A stretch of DNA of 64,000 nucleotides from Thalassobium sp. (GTDB lineage Bacteria; Pseudomonadota; Gammaproteobacteria; Pseudomonadales; Oceanobacteraceae): the NCBI GenBank assembly GCA_002733205.1, contig NVUW01000001.1:558001-622000 (forward strand). Direction: 5' to 3'. This document shows positions 34,820-43,019 of the stretch, piece by piece. Each line of letters starts with the position of its first letter. Position 1 is the first letter of the stretch. Both the position numbers and the translations under genes were made by a program. The notes beneath the pieces were generated by a model. It was not told the origin of the DNA. It worked only from the letters and a program-made list of their open reading frames with translations, and did no database searches.

Positions 34820-36250
34820 ATGAAATATTCCAGACAATTAGTTAAATCCAGCCTCAGCGCGCACAGCTGGCTGGGCATTGGCATGGCAGCGGTGCTGTAT
34901 CTTATTATTCTGAGCGGTACGCTGGTGGTGTTTCATACGCATATCGAACGCTGGGAACAACCGCTGGCAGCAGAATTCCATGAGTTTGATGCGGCCGATG
35001 TTGAAACTGCATTTAATGAATATCTGACCACGCCCGACAATCTGACGCCGCACATGTATCTGGTCTTTCCGTCAGACGCGATGCCACGGATTAAATTCGC
35101 CAACGAGCAGCAGGGCGAATACCGTAATGCCGATGGCAGTACCGGAGTGCCGGCCTATGACGACTGGGCGCACCAGCTCAGCGACCTGCATTATTACCTG
35201 CACCTGCCGACAAATATCGGCATAATTCTGGTGAGTGCGATGGGGGTTATTCTGCTGGCGCTGATCATCAGCGGTTTGCTGGCGCATCCGTCCATTATTA
35301 AAGATGCCTTTGCCTGGCGCTCCGGTTCTGAACGCATTCATTTTACCGATCTGCATAACCGTCTTAGCGTCTGGGGTTTGCCATTTCATCTGATGATGGC
35401 CTTTACCGGTGCGTATTTTGGACTGGCCGGGCTGATTATTCTGATTGCTGCTGAAGCCTTTCACGATGGCGACCGGCAAGCGGTAACGCGGCAGTTTTTC
35501 AGTGGCGATCCGGTGGTAGAAGCACAGCCATTACAGGTGAATATTCAGCAACCGCTGCAGTATCTGAATGCCAACGTGCCCGATGGCCAATTATTGTTTA
35601 TGACCATCCACGAAGCCGACAGCGAACAACGCTTTCAGGAATATTATGTACAGCAACCGGGGCGGCTGATTTATTCCGAAAATTACCGCTTCGATATGCA
35701 GGGCAATTTCCTCAACCGTGCAGGCTATTCCGACGGTGATCTGGCCAAACAGATTGTGTACTCCATTTATCGCCTGCATTTCGGCAATTTTGCCGGGATG
35801 GGCAGCAAGCTGCTTTATTTTGTAATGGGGCTGGCCCTCACCGTTGTCTGCGTCAGCGGCATTAATATCTGGCTGAACCGGCGCAAACACGAAGACCTGC
35901 TCAACCGCTTATGGGTAGCGGTGGTGTGGGGCGCACCGCTGGCCATTACCGTATCCGCTATCAGCGGCGTGTTAGCGCGCTGGCCATCGGTAATACCCTT
36001 CTGGGGCGTAATACTGGCAGCGCTGGTATTTGCGCTAATTGTTCAATCAGCGGCCCGGTTCCGGCGCCAGATGCAGCTTGCCGGAATACTGGCCGTATTC
36101 GTGCTGTTGGCAGGCTATGCCATTCAATTCGGGCTGGCCGCCGCCTTTGGCGCCGGATTGCTGCTCACCTGCGGCCTGTTGTTGTGGGCGCTGGTGCTCG
36201 GTATTTTTGTGATCCGAAGCTCAGGGGCTGGGGTTGGAAAAACCGGGTAA
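34820..36250 (+). CDS. PepSY-associated transmembrane protein (probable siderophore-linked ferric reductase)
   Basis: 476 residues of the PepSY_TM family. TM1 is near 18-38 (LGIGMAAVLYLIILSGTLVVF), with a His after it in FHTHIERW. A first periplasmic PepSY-like part (about 45-130) is followed by TM2 with INLV-type segments (about 137-157) and TM3 near 190-215 (WGLPFHLMMAFTGAYFGLAGL), with histidines nearby that could bind haem. A second periplasmic part (about 220-320) and four further hydrophobic segments end the protein. Such proteins downstream of siderophore receptors are thought to reduce ferric siderophores in the periplasm, as FpvG and FoxB do. It starts seven bases after the small membrane protein gene. 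Confidence 0.88.
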   Translation: MKYSRQLVKSSLSAHSWLGIGMAAVLYLIILSGTLVVFHTHIERWEQPLAAEFHEFDAADVETAFNEYLTTPDNLTPHMYLVFPSDAMPRIKFANEQQGEYRNADGSTGVPAYDDWAHQLSDLHYYLHLPTNIGIILVSAMGVILLALIISGLLAHPSIIKDAFAWRSGSERIHFTDLHNRLSVWGLPFHLMMAFTGAYFGLAGLIILIAAEAFHDGDRQAVTRQFFSGDPVVEAQPLQVNIQQPLQYLNANVPDGQLLFMTIHEADSEQRFQEYYVQQPGRLIYSENYRFDMQGNFLNRAGYSDGDLAKQIVYSIYRLHFGNFAGMGSKLLYFVMGLALTVVCVSGINIWLNRRKHEDLLNRLWVAVVWGAPLAITVSAISGVLARWPSVIPFWGVILAALVFALIVQSAARFRRQMQLAGILAVFVLLAGYAIQFGLAAAFGAGLLLTCGLLLWALVLGIFVIRSSGAGVGKTG

Positions 36251-36298
36251 GCGCAGGGGAGGGGCGGAGAGGGAAGAGAGAAGAGAGAAAATTGGTAT

Positions 36299-36330
36299 CG
36301 GACACCTGGTCAGTTTGACTTTGGTGTCCG
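36299..36330. repeat. Long inverted repeat at the edge of the cassette region
   Basis: CGGACACC and GGTGTCCG flank an inner GTCA-GTT-TGAC stem. It lies between the end of the iron operon and the AT-rich cassette block, after a GA-rich tract at 36252-36291. No U-run. Confidence 0.6.
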
Positions 36331-36355
36331 TTAAAGCGGGGCAAGATCAGGCCGA

Positions 36356-36374
36356 GCGCTGCAACTTGTTATAC
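36356..36374 (-). repeat. attC-like half site downstream of the first cassette ORF
   Basis: Minus strand GTATAACAAGTTGCAGCGC begins five bases after the stop of the 36379-36807 ORF region and matches the typical 5' part of integron attC sites (TAACAAG followed by a GCAGCGC-like L box). The matching 3' half is not clear, so it is probably truncated. Confidence 0.4.
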
Positions 36375-36378
36375 GATT

Positions 36379-36807
36379 TTAGCTTAAATATAGAATAATA
36401 TCTGTTTGAGTATTTTCGTGAGTTAGCTTTACAGGTTTTCGTAGACCTAAATTCAGCCAGTGAAGAAAGCCTATAAGGTTTTTAAATTTGCTCTCCGTAT
36501 CGATATCCTTCGGTGATAGGTCCAGCTCTATTTCTGACTCCATGAAAAAATGGCAATTTATCCAAATACCATCCACTATAGCAATTCCAAGCGTCGTTGG
36601 TTCAGTTTCTTGCAGCTTCCTGATTTCAGCAAAGGACTGCGGCAAAGCTACAACTTCCTGGCCATGTGTAAAATATAACTCATAACCCGAATCAGGAAGA
36701 TTGCTTAAAAAAAGATTCCAAACGGACTCATTGATATCTTCAATATAGATATCTCTCAACGAACCTTCTGGCTCAAATTCTTTTTTAACATCGAGCCATT
36801 CTTTCAT
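36379..36807 (-). CDS. Hypothetical protein in cassette-like region (142 aa)
   Basis: 142 residues from the ATG at 36807, preceded by GGGA; a GTG at 36828 would add seven residues. The protein is acidic and soluble, with no signal peptide (MKEWLDVKKEFEPEGSLRDI). The middle GYELYFTHGQEVVALPQSFAEI and the later FHWLNLGLRKPVKLTHENT give no family I recognise. Base composition is clearly more AT-rich than neighbouring operons. An attC-like sequence follows its stop, and two more small ORFs of the same style lie upstream on the same strand. An integron-cassette origin is the best reading; the function is unknown. Confidence 0.7.
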   Translation of the reverse strand: MKEWLDVKKEFEPEGSLRDIYIEDINESVWNLFLSNLPDSGYELYFTHGQEVVALPQSFAEIRKLQETEPTTLGIAIVDGIWINCHFFMESEIELDLSPKDIDTESKFKNLIGFLHWLNLGLRKPVKLTHENTQTDIILYLS

Positions 36808-36883
36808 ATTGGCTTCCCATGCCCCCACTTGTTATGTGCGCTTTTGAATTGATAGTTTAGTTCATGCTTTGTAACAACCGTAA

Positions 36884-37210
36884 TTAACTCCGAGCCCACT
36901 GCGACCATCCATCAGATTTATACAATATGTAGTTTGGAGGAACGACCCTGCGACCCATTGCTTCAGGGACAACACCCCATTTACCCTCGAAATATTCAAT
37001 TGCCTCAAAGCGCAATTTACGCCAGTGACTACGAACTGGTCCTGGCCAGCTGCGCTTCTCTCGGATCGAGATCCTGACTATATATGACCTGAACTCCCTT
37101 TTGCCGATATTCCTCCAGTTTCCTTTTCGAAACCTATGCGGCTCTCTCGGAAACTTCAAAGGCACAATTTTATATAGCCAAGCAATATCCTCAAAATCGC
37201 TTCGTTTCAT
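36884..37210 (-). CDS. Hypothetical protein in cassette-like region (108 aa)
   Basis: 108 residues, strongly basic and tryptophan-rich (KFPREPHRFRKGNWRNIGKREFR, then SWPGPVRSHWRKLRFEAIEYF). No signal peptide or membrane segment, and no family recognised. The start ATG is about 38 bases after the 3' end of a clear attC site (37248-37309), the normal spacing for the first codon of an integron cassette. Composition is AT-rich. It could bind nucleic acid judging by charge, but that is only a guess. Confidence 0.6.
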   Translation of the reverse strand: MKRSDFEDIAWLYKIVPLKFPREPHRFRKGNWRNIGKREFRSYIVRISIREKRSWPGPVRSHWRKLRFEAIEYFEGKWGVVPEAMGRRVVPPNYILYKSDGWSQWARS

Positions 37211-37247
37211 TCATATCCATATTTAAATTTTGCGACAGACCTGGCTC

Positions 37248-37309
37248 GCATAACGCTCATGCTAAGCGGCGCAATTTATTGCGTCCATAGCTTGAGCGCC
37301 TTGTTAAAT
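37248..37309 (-). repeat. Integron attC recombination site
   Basis: Minus strand, 62 bp: R-box ATTTAAC at the 5' end and GTTATGC at the 3' end, with inner arms GCGCTCAAGC and GCTTAGCATGAGCG that pair with bulged bases, around a GCAA-TAAA-TTGC terminal hairpin. This is the folded structure of attC sites. It starts one base after the stop codon of the lipoprotein ORF, as in cassettes. No integrase gene is in the window. Confidence 0.8.
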
Positions 37310-37310
37310 T

Positions 37311-37595
37311 TTACTTATTAGCTTGGTCTGATTTAAAATTAGCAGCATATTTACCCACTGATAATTCTGTGTATCTGGCTTTCTTTCCGCAACCTTCAGC
37401 ACCTACATTTGTAGCCCTACATTCCCATAGAACACACTCTTCATTAAGTTTTGTAAGCTTTATTTGTTCTTTTGGGCAGCTAAGATCGAAGCTTGCTAAT
37501 GATTTAATATCTGATTCAGCATCTTCCCATAAACCTGAAGTAGTAGCACAGCCCGAAATTAGTAGTATTGAGGAAATTAGAAGTAATTTTTTCAT
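37311..37595 (-). CDS. Small lipoprotein in cassette-like region (94 aa)
   Basis: 94 residues with a lipoprotein signal MKKLLLISSILLISGCATTS (lipobox ISGC, cysteine at 16). The mature part holds three further cysteines within about 20 residues (SCPKEQ, EECVLWECRATN, EGCGKKARYTE), which could form disulfides in the periplasm. The pattern resembles small cysteine-rich lipoproteins found in integron cassettes and mobile regions. Its stop codon abuts an attC site. GTTAAAT at about 37612-37618, just upstream on the same strand, may be the boundary of the preceding site. Function unknown. Confidence 0.78.
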   Translation of the reverse strand: MKKLLLISSILLISGCATTSGLWEDAESDIKSLASFDLSCPKEQIKLTKLNEECVLWECRATNVGAEGCGKKARYTELSVGKYAANFKSDQANK

Positions 37596-37869
37596 TGTAT
37601 GTCTCTTTTAAATTTAACAGTTTGTTAGCAGGTATGCTCGTTTACACACCTCTGTCCTTGTTTATGCCCGGAGTCTAACCCACTGTCACCGCTGCGAAAA
37701 GTGCTGATAATGATATCGCTATCAGGCTATAAACACGCACGAACACTATCACTCGGCCATCGTTTTACACTTAGCGCACTATCTCGTTGAACAATCTGCT
37801 AAGTCATTGATTTTACAGGGTAGATTCTTCCTGATAAGCGACAATCCGCGCATTGCTATTTTGACACTG

Positions 37870-37955
37870 GCGCGTAAACGCGCACGATTCCGGCCGTTTA
37901 TTGAAATAATCTGGTGATCTATTTAGTTAGTAGTCTGGTGAGCAGTCGTCTGGTG
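37870..37955. promoter_or_regulatory. Palindrome and direct repeats upstream of alanine dehydrogenase
   Basis: GCGCGT-AA-ACGCGC (37870-37883) is a perfect palindrome. Three TCTGGTG direct repeats start at 37910, 37934 and 37949. They lie in the 340-bp gap between the cassette lipoprotein and ald and may be sites for an Lrp/AldR-type regulator. The rest of the gap (37620-37860) shows nothing I can name. Confidence 0.4.
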
Positions 37956-38023
37956 CGGTGTTTATTACTGCGCCCAGCAGCCCCGACCCAGCTACACTAT
38001 TTTTATATATTGCGGAGGTGCTT

Positions 38024-39142
38024 ATGCGTATTGGTGTCCCGAAAGAGATTAAAAACCATGAATACCGGGTTGGCCTGACTCCGGACAGTGTGCGCGAGTT
38101 GGTGCATCGCGGTCATGAAGTCTGGGTGCAGCAGAACGCCGGGGCGGCCATTGGCTTCAGTGATGACGATTATCTGAGCTGCGGAGCAATGGTCGTTGAT
38201 ACTGCAGCTGAGGTGTTTGATAACGCCGAACTGATCGTTAAGGTCAAAGAGCCGCAACCGGAAGAAATCAGCCTGATCAGCGCTGAACATACGCTGTTTA
38301 CTTATCTGCATCTGGCGCCGGACCCGGCACTGACACAAGCATTGATAGCAACCGGTGCCACAGGCATTGCCTATGAAACCGTCACCGATAAGGCCGGGCG
38401 GCTGCCATTATTGGCCCCGATGTCAGAAATCGCCGGACGTATAGCCGTTCAGGCCGGTGCCCGCAGTCTGGAGATGGAAGCCGGCGGACGCGGGGTGTTG
38501 CTGGCCGGAGCGCCGGGCGTACCAGCTGGCGAGGTGGTGATTATCGGCGCCGGAGTCGTGGGGCGAAATGCTCTGGCTATCGCCGTGGGTATGGGCGCGC
38601 AGGTCACGGTACTCGATACTTCGATGCAGGCGCTGCGCGAGCTGGATCAGCAGTACGGCAACCGCATCCAGACCCGTTTTTCTACCCGCACCGTATTGGA
38701 TGAGTGCCTGCCCAAGGCCGATCTGGTGATTGGTGCGGTATTAATTCCCGGTGCTGCAGCGCCGAAACTGGTGCTGCGTACCCATTTAGAAAGCATGAAA
38801 CGCGGCGCGGTGATCGTCGATGTCGCTATTGATCAGGGCGGCTGTGTGGAAAGCGCACGGCCAACCACCCACAGCAATCCAACCTATGTCGACAGCGGCG
38901 TGGTGCACTACTGCGTTGCCAATATGCCGGGGGCGGTAGCCCGCACTGCCACGCAGGCGCTGAACAACGCTACCTTGCCCTTTGTACTGGCGCTGGCGGG
39001 TAAAGGCGTTGAGCAGGCGCTGCGCGATGACCCCTATCTGCGTATGGGCCTGAACCTGTGTCAGGGCGCGCTGACCAGTGCGGAAGTAGCGGCCAGCCAG
39101 GGCGTGGAGTACGTGCGGAGGGAAACGCTGCTGGGTCTGTAA
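38024..39142 (+). CDS. ald: Alanine dehydrogenase
   Basis: 372 residues, the usual length. It interconverts L-alanine and pyruvate plus ammonium with NAD. The N-terminal MRIGVPKEIKNHEYRVGLTP is diagnostic. The substrate-binding lysine and histidine lie in LIVKVKEPQPEE and TYLHLAPD, and the Rossmann NAD-binding motif is VVIIGAGVVGRNALAIAVGMGA near residue 168. The start is set by GGAGG at 38014-38018, six bases before the ATG; the longer frame from 37958 has no such support. It would allow either alanine use or ammonium assimilation. A REP cluster follows it. Confidence 0.96.
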   Translation: MRIGVPKEIKNHEYRVGLTPDSVRELVHRGHEVWVQQNAGAAIGFSDDDYLSCGAMVVDTAAEVFDNAELIVKVKEPQPEEISLISAEHTLFTYLHLAPDPALTQALIATGATGIAYETVTDKAGRLPLLAPMSEIAGRIAVQAGARSLEMEAGGRGVLLAGAPGVPAGEVVIIGAGVVGRNALAIAVGMGAQVTVLDTSMQALRELDQQYGNRIQTRFSTRTVLDECLPKADLVIGAVLIPGAAAPKLVLRTHLESMKRGAVIVDVAIDQGGCVESARPTTHSNPTYVDSGVVHYCVANMPGAVARTATQALNNATLPFVLALAGKGVEQALRDDPYLRMGLNLCQGALTSAEVAASQGVEYVRRETLLGL

Positions 39143-39167
39143 ACTCCGGCAATGACGGTTTTGTTCT

Positions 39168-39389
39168 GTGGGCAGTGCCCACCCTACATCCCGCAATGAC
39201 GTTTAATTTATCCCCGGATGGTAATGAATTTATCCGTAGGAGCGGGCCATGCCCGCGAAATTAAACGCCGCGTTGATTTGAAGATATGGCCATTCCCCGT
39301 AGGAGCGGGCCATGCCCGCGAATGGAAGGGTGGAATCGTTTTTCCTCCCGGTAATGACGATCTTTTCCCGTGGGCAGTGCCCACGCTAC
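39168..39389. repeat. REP-like palindrome cluster between ald and recC (two families, four copies)
   Basis: Family A, GTGGGCAGTGCCCAC followed by CTAC, occurs at 39168-39187 and 39370-39389, each preceded by an AATGACG-containing segment. Family B, with the core GAGCGGGCCATGCCCGCGAA after GTAG, occurs identically at 39236-39259 and 39299-39322. The order is A-B-B-A. Family B closely resembles Pseudomonas REP sequences. They fill most of the 319-bp gap. Confidence 0.85.
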
Positions 39390-39461
39390 TTTCTCGTGGC
39401 TCTCAAGTCTGGTCTTCTCTGGTACTCTATGGCCTGCCAACCACTTGCCCGCAGGGAAAGC

Positions 39462-42400
39462 ATGTTCCGCCTCTATCATTCCAACGATCTTGAAATTCTC
39501 AAGGGCATTCTTGTCCATCAGATGCAGGAATCACCCGTCGGCCCCTTTGGTCAGGAAGCCATTCTGGTGCAGAGTCAGGGCATGTCGCACTGGCTCAAAC
39601 TGCAGCTGGCTGATTCGCTGGGGATTGCGGCTCAGGTGGATTTTCCGCTGCCCTCAAGCTTTGTTTGGCAGGTGTTTAACCGCCTCAAGCCGGAACTGCC
39701 GGAACGCTCTCATTTCGATAAACAGATTATGGCCTGGAAACTGGTGCGTCTGTTGCCAGCGCTGGCAACACAGCCGGGCTGTGAAGCCATTGCCCATTAT
39801 CTGCAGAACGATGCCGATGGCGTGAAGTGTTATCAGCTGGCGCAGACCATCGCCGACGTGTTTGACCAGTATCTGGTGTATCGCCCCGATTGGCTGCTGA
39901 GCTGGGAGCTGGGCGAGGATGAAGTCGCCGATACACAGGTATCGGCCCATCCGTGGCAGCCGCTGGTGTGGCGGGCGTTAGTGGCCGACAGCGCCAGGCT
40001 TGGCCATTCGCTGGATCACCGTGCGCGCCTGCTGCAGGAGCTGGAACAGCTGGTGCAGGCCCACCCGGAGCGTCTGGCTGATCTGCCTAAACGGTTGTTT
40101 GTGTTTGGTATCGCCGCGTTGCCCGGCAGCTACTGGCAGGTGCTGCAGGCGATTTCGCCGGTGATTGAAGTGCATTTCTTTTTGCTGAATCCGTGCAAAA
40201 ACTTCTGGGGCGATATTGTCAGTGACCGGCAAAAAATGCGCATCTTGCGTGATAATCCGGATAGCGCCCACCTGCTTGATCGTGGTAACCCGTTGCTGGC
40301 TTCCTGGGGGCGTTTAGGGCGCGATTTTCTGACGCTGGTACATGAAACGGCCGAGCAGTACGAAGGCCGGATTCAGGATGTCGATGCCTATATCGAACGG
40401 GGGGTTGAAAGAGACGTTGAACGCGGGCCGCAGACGCTGCTTGCGCACCTGCAGCAGGATATTCTCACCCTCACTGATCGTCAGCAGGGTGCTTTCAGCA
40501 AAGAAGCGCAGCACCACAGTGAGTTTAAGCAGGGGGTTGCTGCCGCCGACGGCAGTGTGCGCTTAATCAGCGCCCACAGTCCGCTGCGCGAAGTGCAGCG
40601 CCTGTACGATCAGATACTGTATTGGCTGGATAACGACCCTGAACTTAAACCGCGCGATATTGTGGTGATGGTGCCGGATATTGACCAATATGCGCCGTAT
40701 ATCGATGCCGTATTTGCCAGCAGTCGTGCCCGCACGGAAAACGGTGCGGAATACCGTATTCCCTGGGCCATCGCCGACCAATCCATGGCGCAGGAAGATG
40801 CGCTGATCGACAGCTTCCTCAGTCTGCTGGGTCTGGCCGATTCACGCTTGCTGATCACCGAAGTGCAGGACTGGCTGGATGTCGCCGCCATCCGTAACCG
40901 CTTTGCCATCAGCGAAGATCATTTATCGTTACTGCGTGACTGGCTGGCGCAGGCGCAGATCCGCTGGGGGCTGGATAGCCAGCAGCGCGGGCAGCTGGGC
41001 CTGCCGGCCTTTGAACAAAACAGCTGGCGCAAAGGTTTACGCCAGCTGTTACTGGGGTATCTGACGCCGGACAGTCGTCAGGACTTTATGGGAGATTTTC
41101 CCGTCTCTGCCACCGAAGGTAACGAGGGCGAACTGCTGGGCCATCTGATGGCTTTTATCGACGCCCTGGAACACTGGCAGAAAGTACTTTCATCCGGTCA
41201 TTGTTCAGTGGCGCAGTGGTCGGATGCACTGCAGAGCATGCTTAACGACTTGTATCTGGCTGACAACACCGAACAGAACTCGCTGCAGCGCATCCGCGAT
41301 GCCATTCAGCGCTGGCAGGAAGAGCTGACGCTGGCCGGTTTTAACGGCGAATTATCTGCGCCGGTAGTACGCAGCTGGTTTAACGAACAGTTAGGGCAGC
41401 AGGGCGGCTGGCAGCGTTTTCTCGCCGGGCCGGTGAATTTCTGTACCCTGATGCCGATGCGTTCCATCCCGTTTAAAGCGGTGTGCCTGTTGGGGATGAA
41501 CGATGAGGATTATCCGCGCCGGGTAACTCCGGTGGGCTTCGATTTAATGGTATCGGGGCGCAGTCGCCGTGGTGACCGTTCGCGCCGCGAAGATGACCGT
41601 TATCTGTTTCTGGAGGCGGTGTGTTCGGCACAGGATTATCTGTACATCAGCTATCGTGGCCACGATGTGCGCGAAAATGCCGAGTTACAGCCGTCGGTAC
41701 TGGTGGCGGAATTACGTGATTATTTATGCGATGGCTATTGTCTCGAAACTGACCGGCAGCAGCCCCATCAACAGAGCCGCAGCACCATGCTCAACTGGTT
41801 GCAGGAAGAATTACCCTTGCAGCCCTATAACCGTCTGGCGTTCAGCAATGATCATGGTGATGCAGCGCGTCATGTGCGCAGTTACCAGCAGGTATGGGCT
41901 GAGGTTGCCGCTCAGCAGAGCAGCCCGGCCGATGCGGAAAACGATCATTTCTTCAGTGAGCCGCTGACCATTCCGGCGGATATCGATACCTCACAGGTTG
42001 CCTGGGAAGACGTCAAACAGGCCCTGGCTGACCCGTTAAAATACTTTGTCACCCGGCGCTTAAAAGCCTCGTTCGATGTGTACTGGCAACAGCACGAAAC
42101 CGAAGAACCTTTTGCGTTAAATGGTCTGGATTTATATCAGCTGAAAGACGACTGGCTGCAATTGGCGATGGCCGATATTCAGCAGGGCCATGCTAAAGAA
42201 TTAAGCGATGAGCTGGCTTTTACCCGCCGCCAGCAGGCGTTGGGGCAGTTGCCGGTGAATGCGCTGGGGAAAGTCTGGAGTGACAATCTGATTGATTACT
42301 CTCGCCCGCTGGCACACAAAATTGTCGCTTTATCCGAATTCCGTATGGACGTCCGGGCGCTGACGCTCACGCTGGAACAAGGCCCGGAGGAACCGTGCAG

Positions 42401-43019
42401 CGTCCACGGTGAATTGCAGCAGGCCTTTGTGCAGCAGCCAACGGATAGCACCGGGTATCTTCTGTATTACCGCGTTGGGGATTTACGTGGCCGGCATCTG
42501 CTGCAAGCCTGGCTGGATGCTCTGTTGGTTGCCGCGGCAGCACCCGGCACAATCAGCCATGTCCGTTTGCTGGGACTGAGCAAAGACAAAGGCTCTGTCT
42601 GGCTGCGCGAGGTGCAGTTGGCGTTACCCACCGGGGAAGAAGCCATTGCTTTAGTCCGTCAGGCCGTGGCGTGGTATTGGCAGTGCTGGTGTGAACCGCT
42701 GGCGCATTTGCCCGATACGCTGTGGAGCCTGATTCAGGCGCAGGAACGGATCAGCGAAAAACACGCCGACGATGCCGACGCACAGGCCGATGCCATGCAA
42801 AAAGAAATCAGCAAATTAGTGGAGCAGGATTTTGGCGAACTGGCGTCGCCTTATCTGCAGCGTTGCCTGCCGGATTTTGTCGCGCAACTGCAAAGTCAGT
42901 TACCTGATCAGTGGCTTGCTGAGCAGGGCATTTTGCTCACCAGCCTGAAAAAATACATAAAAACCGATGAGCTGCATAAAGATTCCGCTGCCAGCTACAG
43001 TGGAGGAGAAGGCGTATGA
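39462..43019 (+). CDS. recC: Exodeoxyribonuclease V subunit gamma (RecC)
   Basis: 1185 residues. RecC is the Chi-recognising scaffold of RecBCD, with an inactive helicase and nuclease fold. Diagnostic parts are MFRLYHSNDLEILKGIL at the start, GPFGQEAILVQSQGMSHWLK, and the later NFCTLMPMRSIPFKAVCLLGMNDEDYPRR near residue 660 and GRSRRGDRSRREDDRYLFLEA. The frame opens at 39312 inside a REP copy, but the family start and GGGAAAGC place it at the ATG at 39462. Its stop overlaps the recB start (ATGA). The gene order is recC-recB-recD without ptrA. Confidence 0.96.
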   Translation: MFRLYHSNDLEILKGILVHQMQESPVGPFGQEAILVQSQGMSHWLKLQLADSLGIAAQVDFPLPSSFVWQVFNRLKPELPERSHFDKQIMAWKLVRLLPALATQPGCEAIAHYLQNDADGVKCYQLAQTIADVFDQYLVYRPDWLLSWELGEDEVADTQVSAHPWQPLVWRALVADSARLGHSLDHRARLLQELEQLVQAHPERLADLPKRLFVFGIAALPGSYWQVLQAISPVIEVHFFLLNPCKNFWGDIVSDRQKMRILRDNPDSAHLLDRGNPLLASWGRLGRDFLTLVHETAEQYEGRIQDVDAYIERGVERDVERGPQTLLAHLQQDILTLTDRQQGAFSKEAQHHSEFKQGVAAADGSVRLISAHSPLREVQRLYDQILYWLDNDPELKPRDIVVMVPDIDQYAPYIDAVFASSRARTENGAEYRIPWAIADQSMAQEDALIDSFLSLLGLADSRLLITEVQDWLDVAAIRNRFAISEDHLSLLRDWLAQAQIRWGLDSQQRGQLGLPAFEQNSWRKGLRQLLLGYLTPDSRQDFMGDFPVSATEGNEGELLGHLMAFIDALEHWQKVLSSGHCSVAQWSDALQSMLNDLYLADNTEQNSLQRIRDAIQRWQEELTLAGFNGELSAPVVRSWFNEQLGQQGGWQRFLAGPVNFCTLMPMRSIPFKAVCLLGMNDEDYPRRVTPVGFDLMVSGRSRRGDRSRREDDRYLFLEAVCSAQDYLYISYRGHDVRENAELQPSVLVAELRDYLCDGYCLETDRQQPHQQSRSTMLNWLQEELPLQPYNRLAFSNDHGDAARHVRSYQQVWAEVAAQQSSPADAENDHFFSEPLTIPADIDTSQVAWEDVKQALADPLKYFVTRRLKASFDVYWQQHETEEPFALNGLDLYQLKDDWLQLAMADIQQGHAKELSDELAFTRRQQALGQLPVNALGKVWSDNLIDYSRPLAHKIVALSEFRMDVRALTLTLEQGPEEPCSVHGELQQAFVQQPTDSTGYLLYYRVGDLRGRHLLQAWLDALLVAAAAPGTISHVRLLGLSKDKGSVWLREVQLALPTGEEAIALVRQAVAWYWQCWCEPLAHLPDTLWSLIQAQERISEKHADDADAQADAMQKEISKLVEQDFGELASPYLQRCLPDFVAQLQSQLPDQWLAEQGILLTSLKKYIKTDELHKDSAASYSGGEGV

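Noticed and set aside
39168..39389. CRISPR-like array between ald and recC
   Set aside because: The repeats are self-complementary palindromes of two types with irregular spacing and only four copies; they are REP-like, and no cas genes are present.
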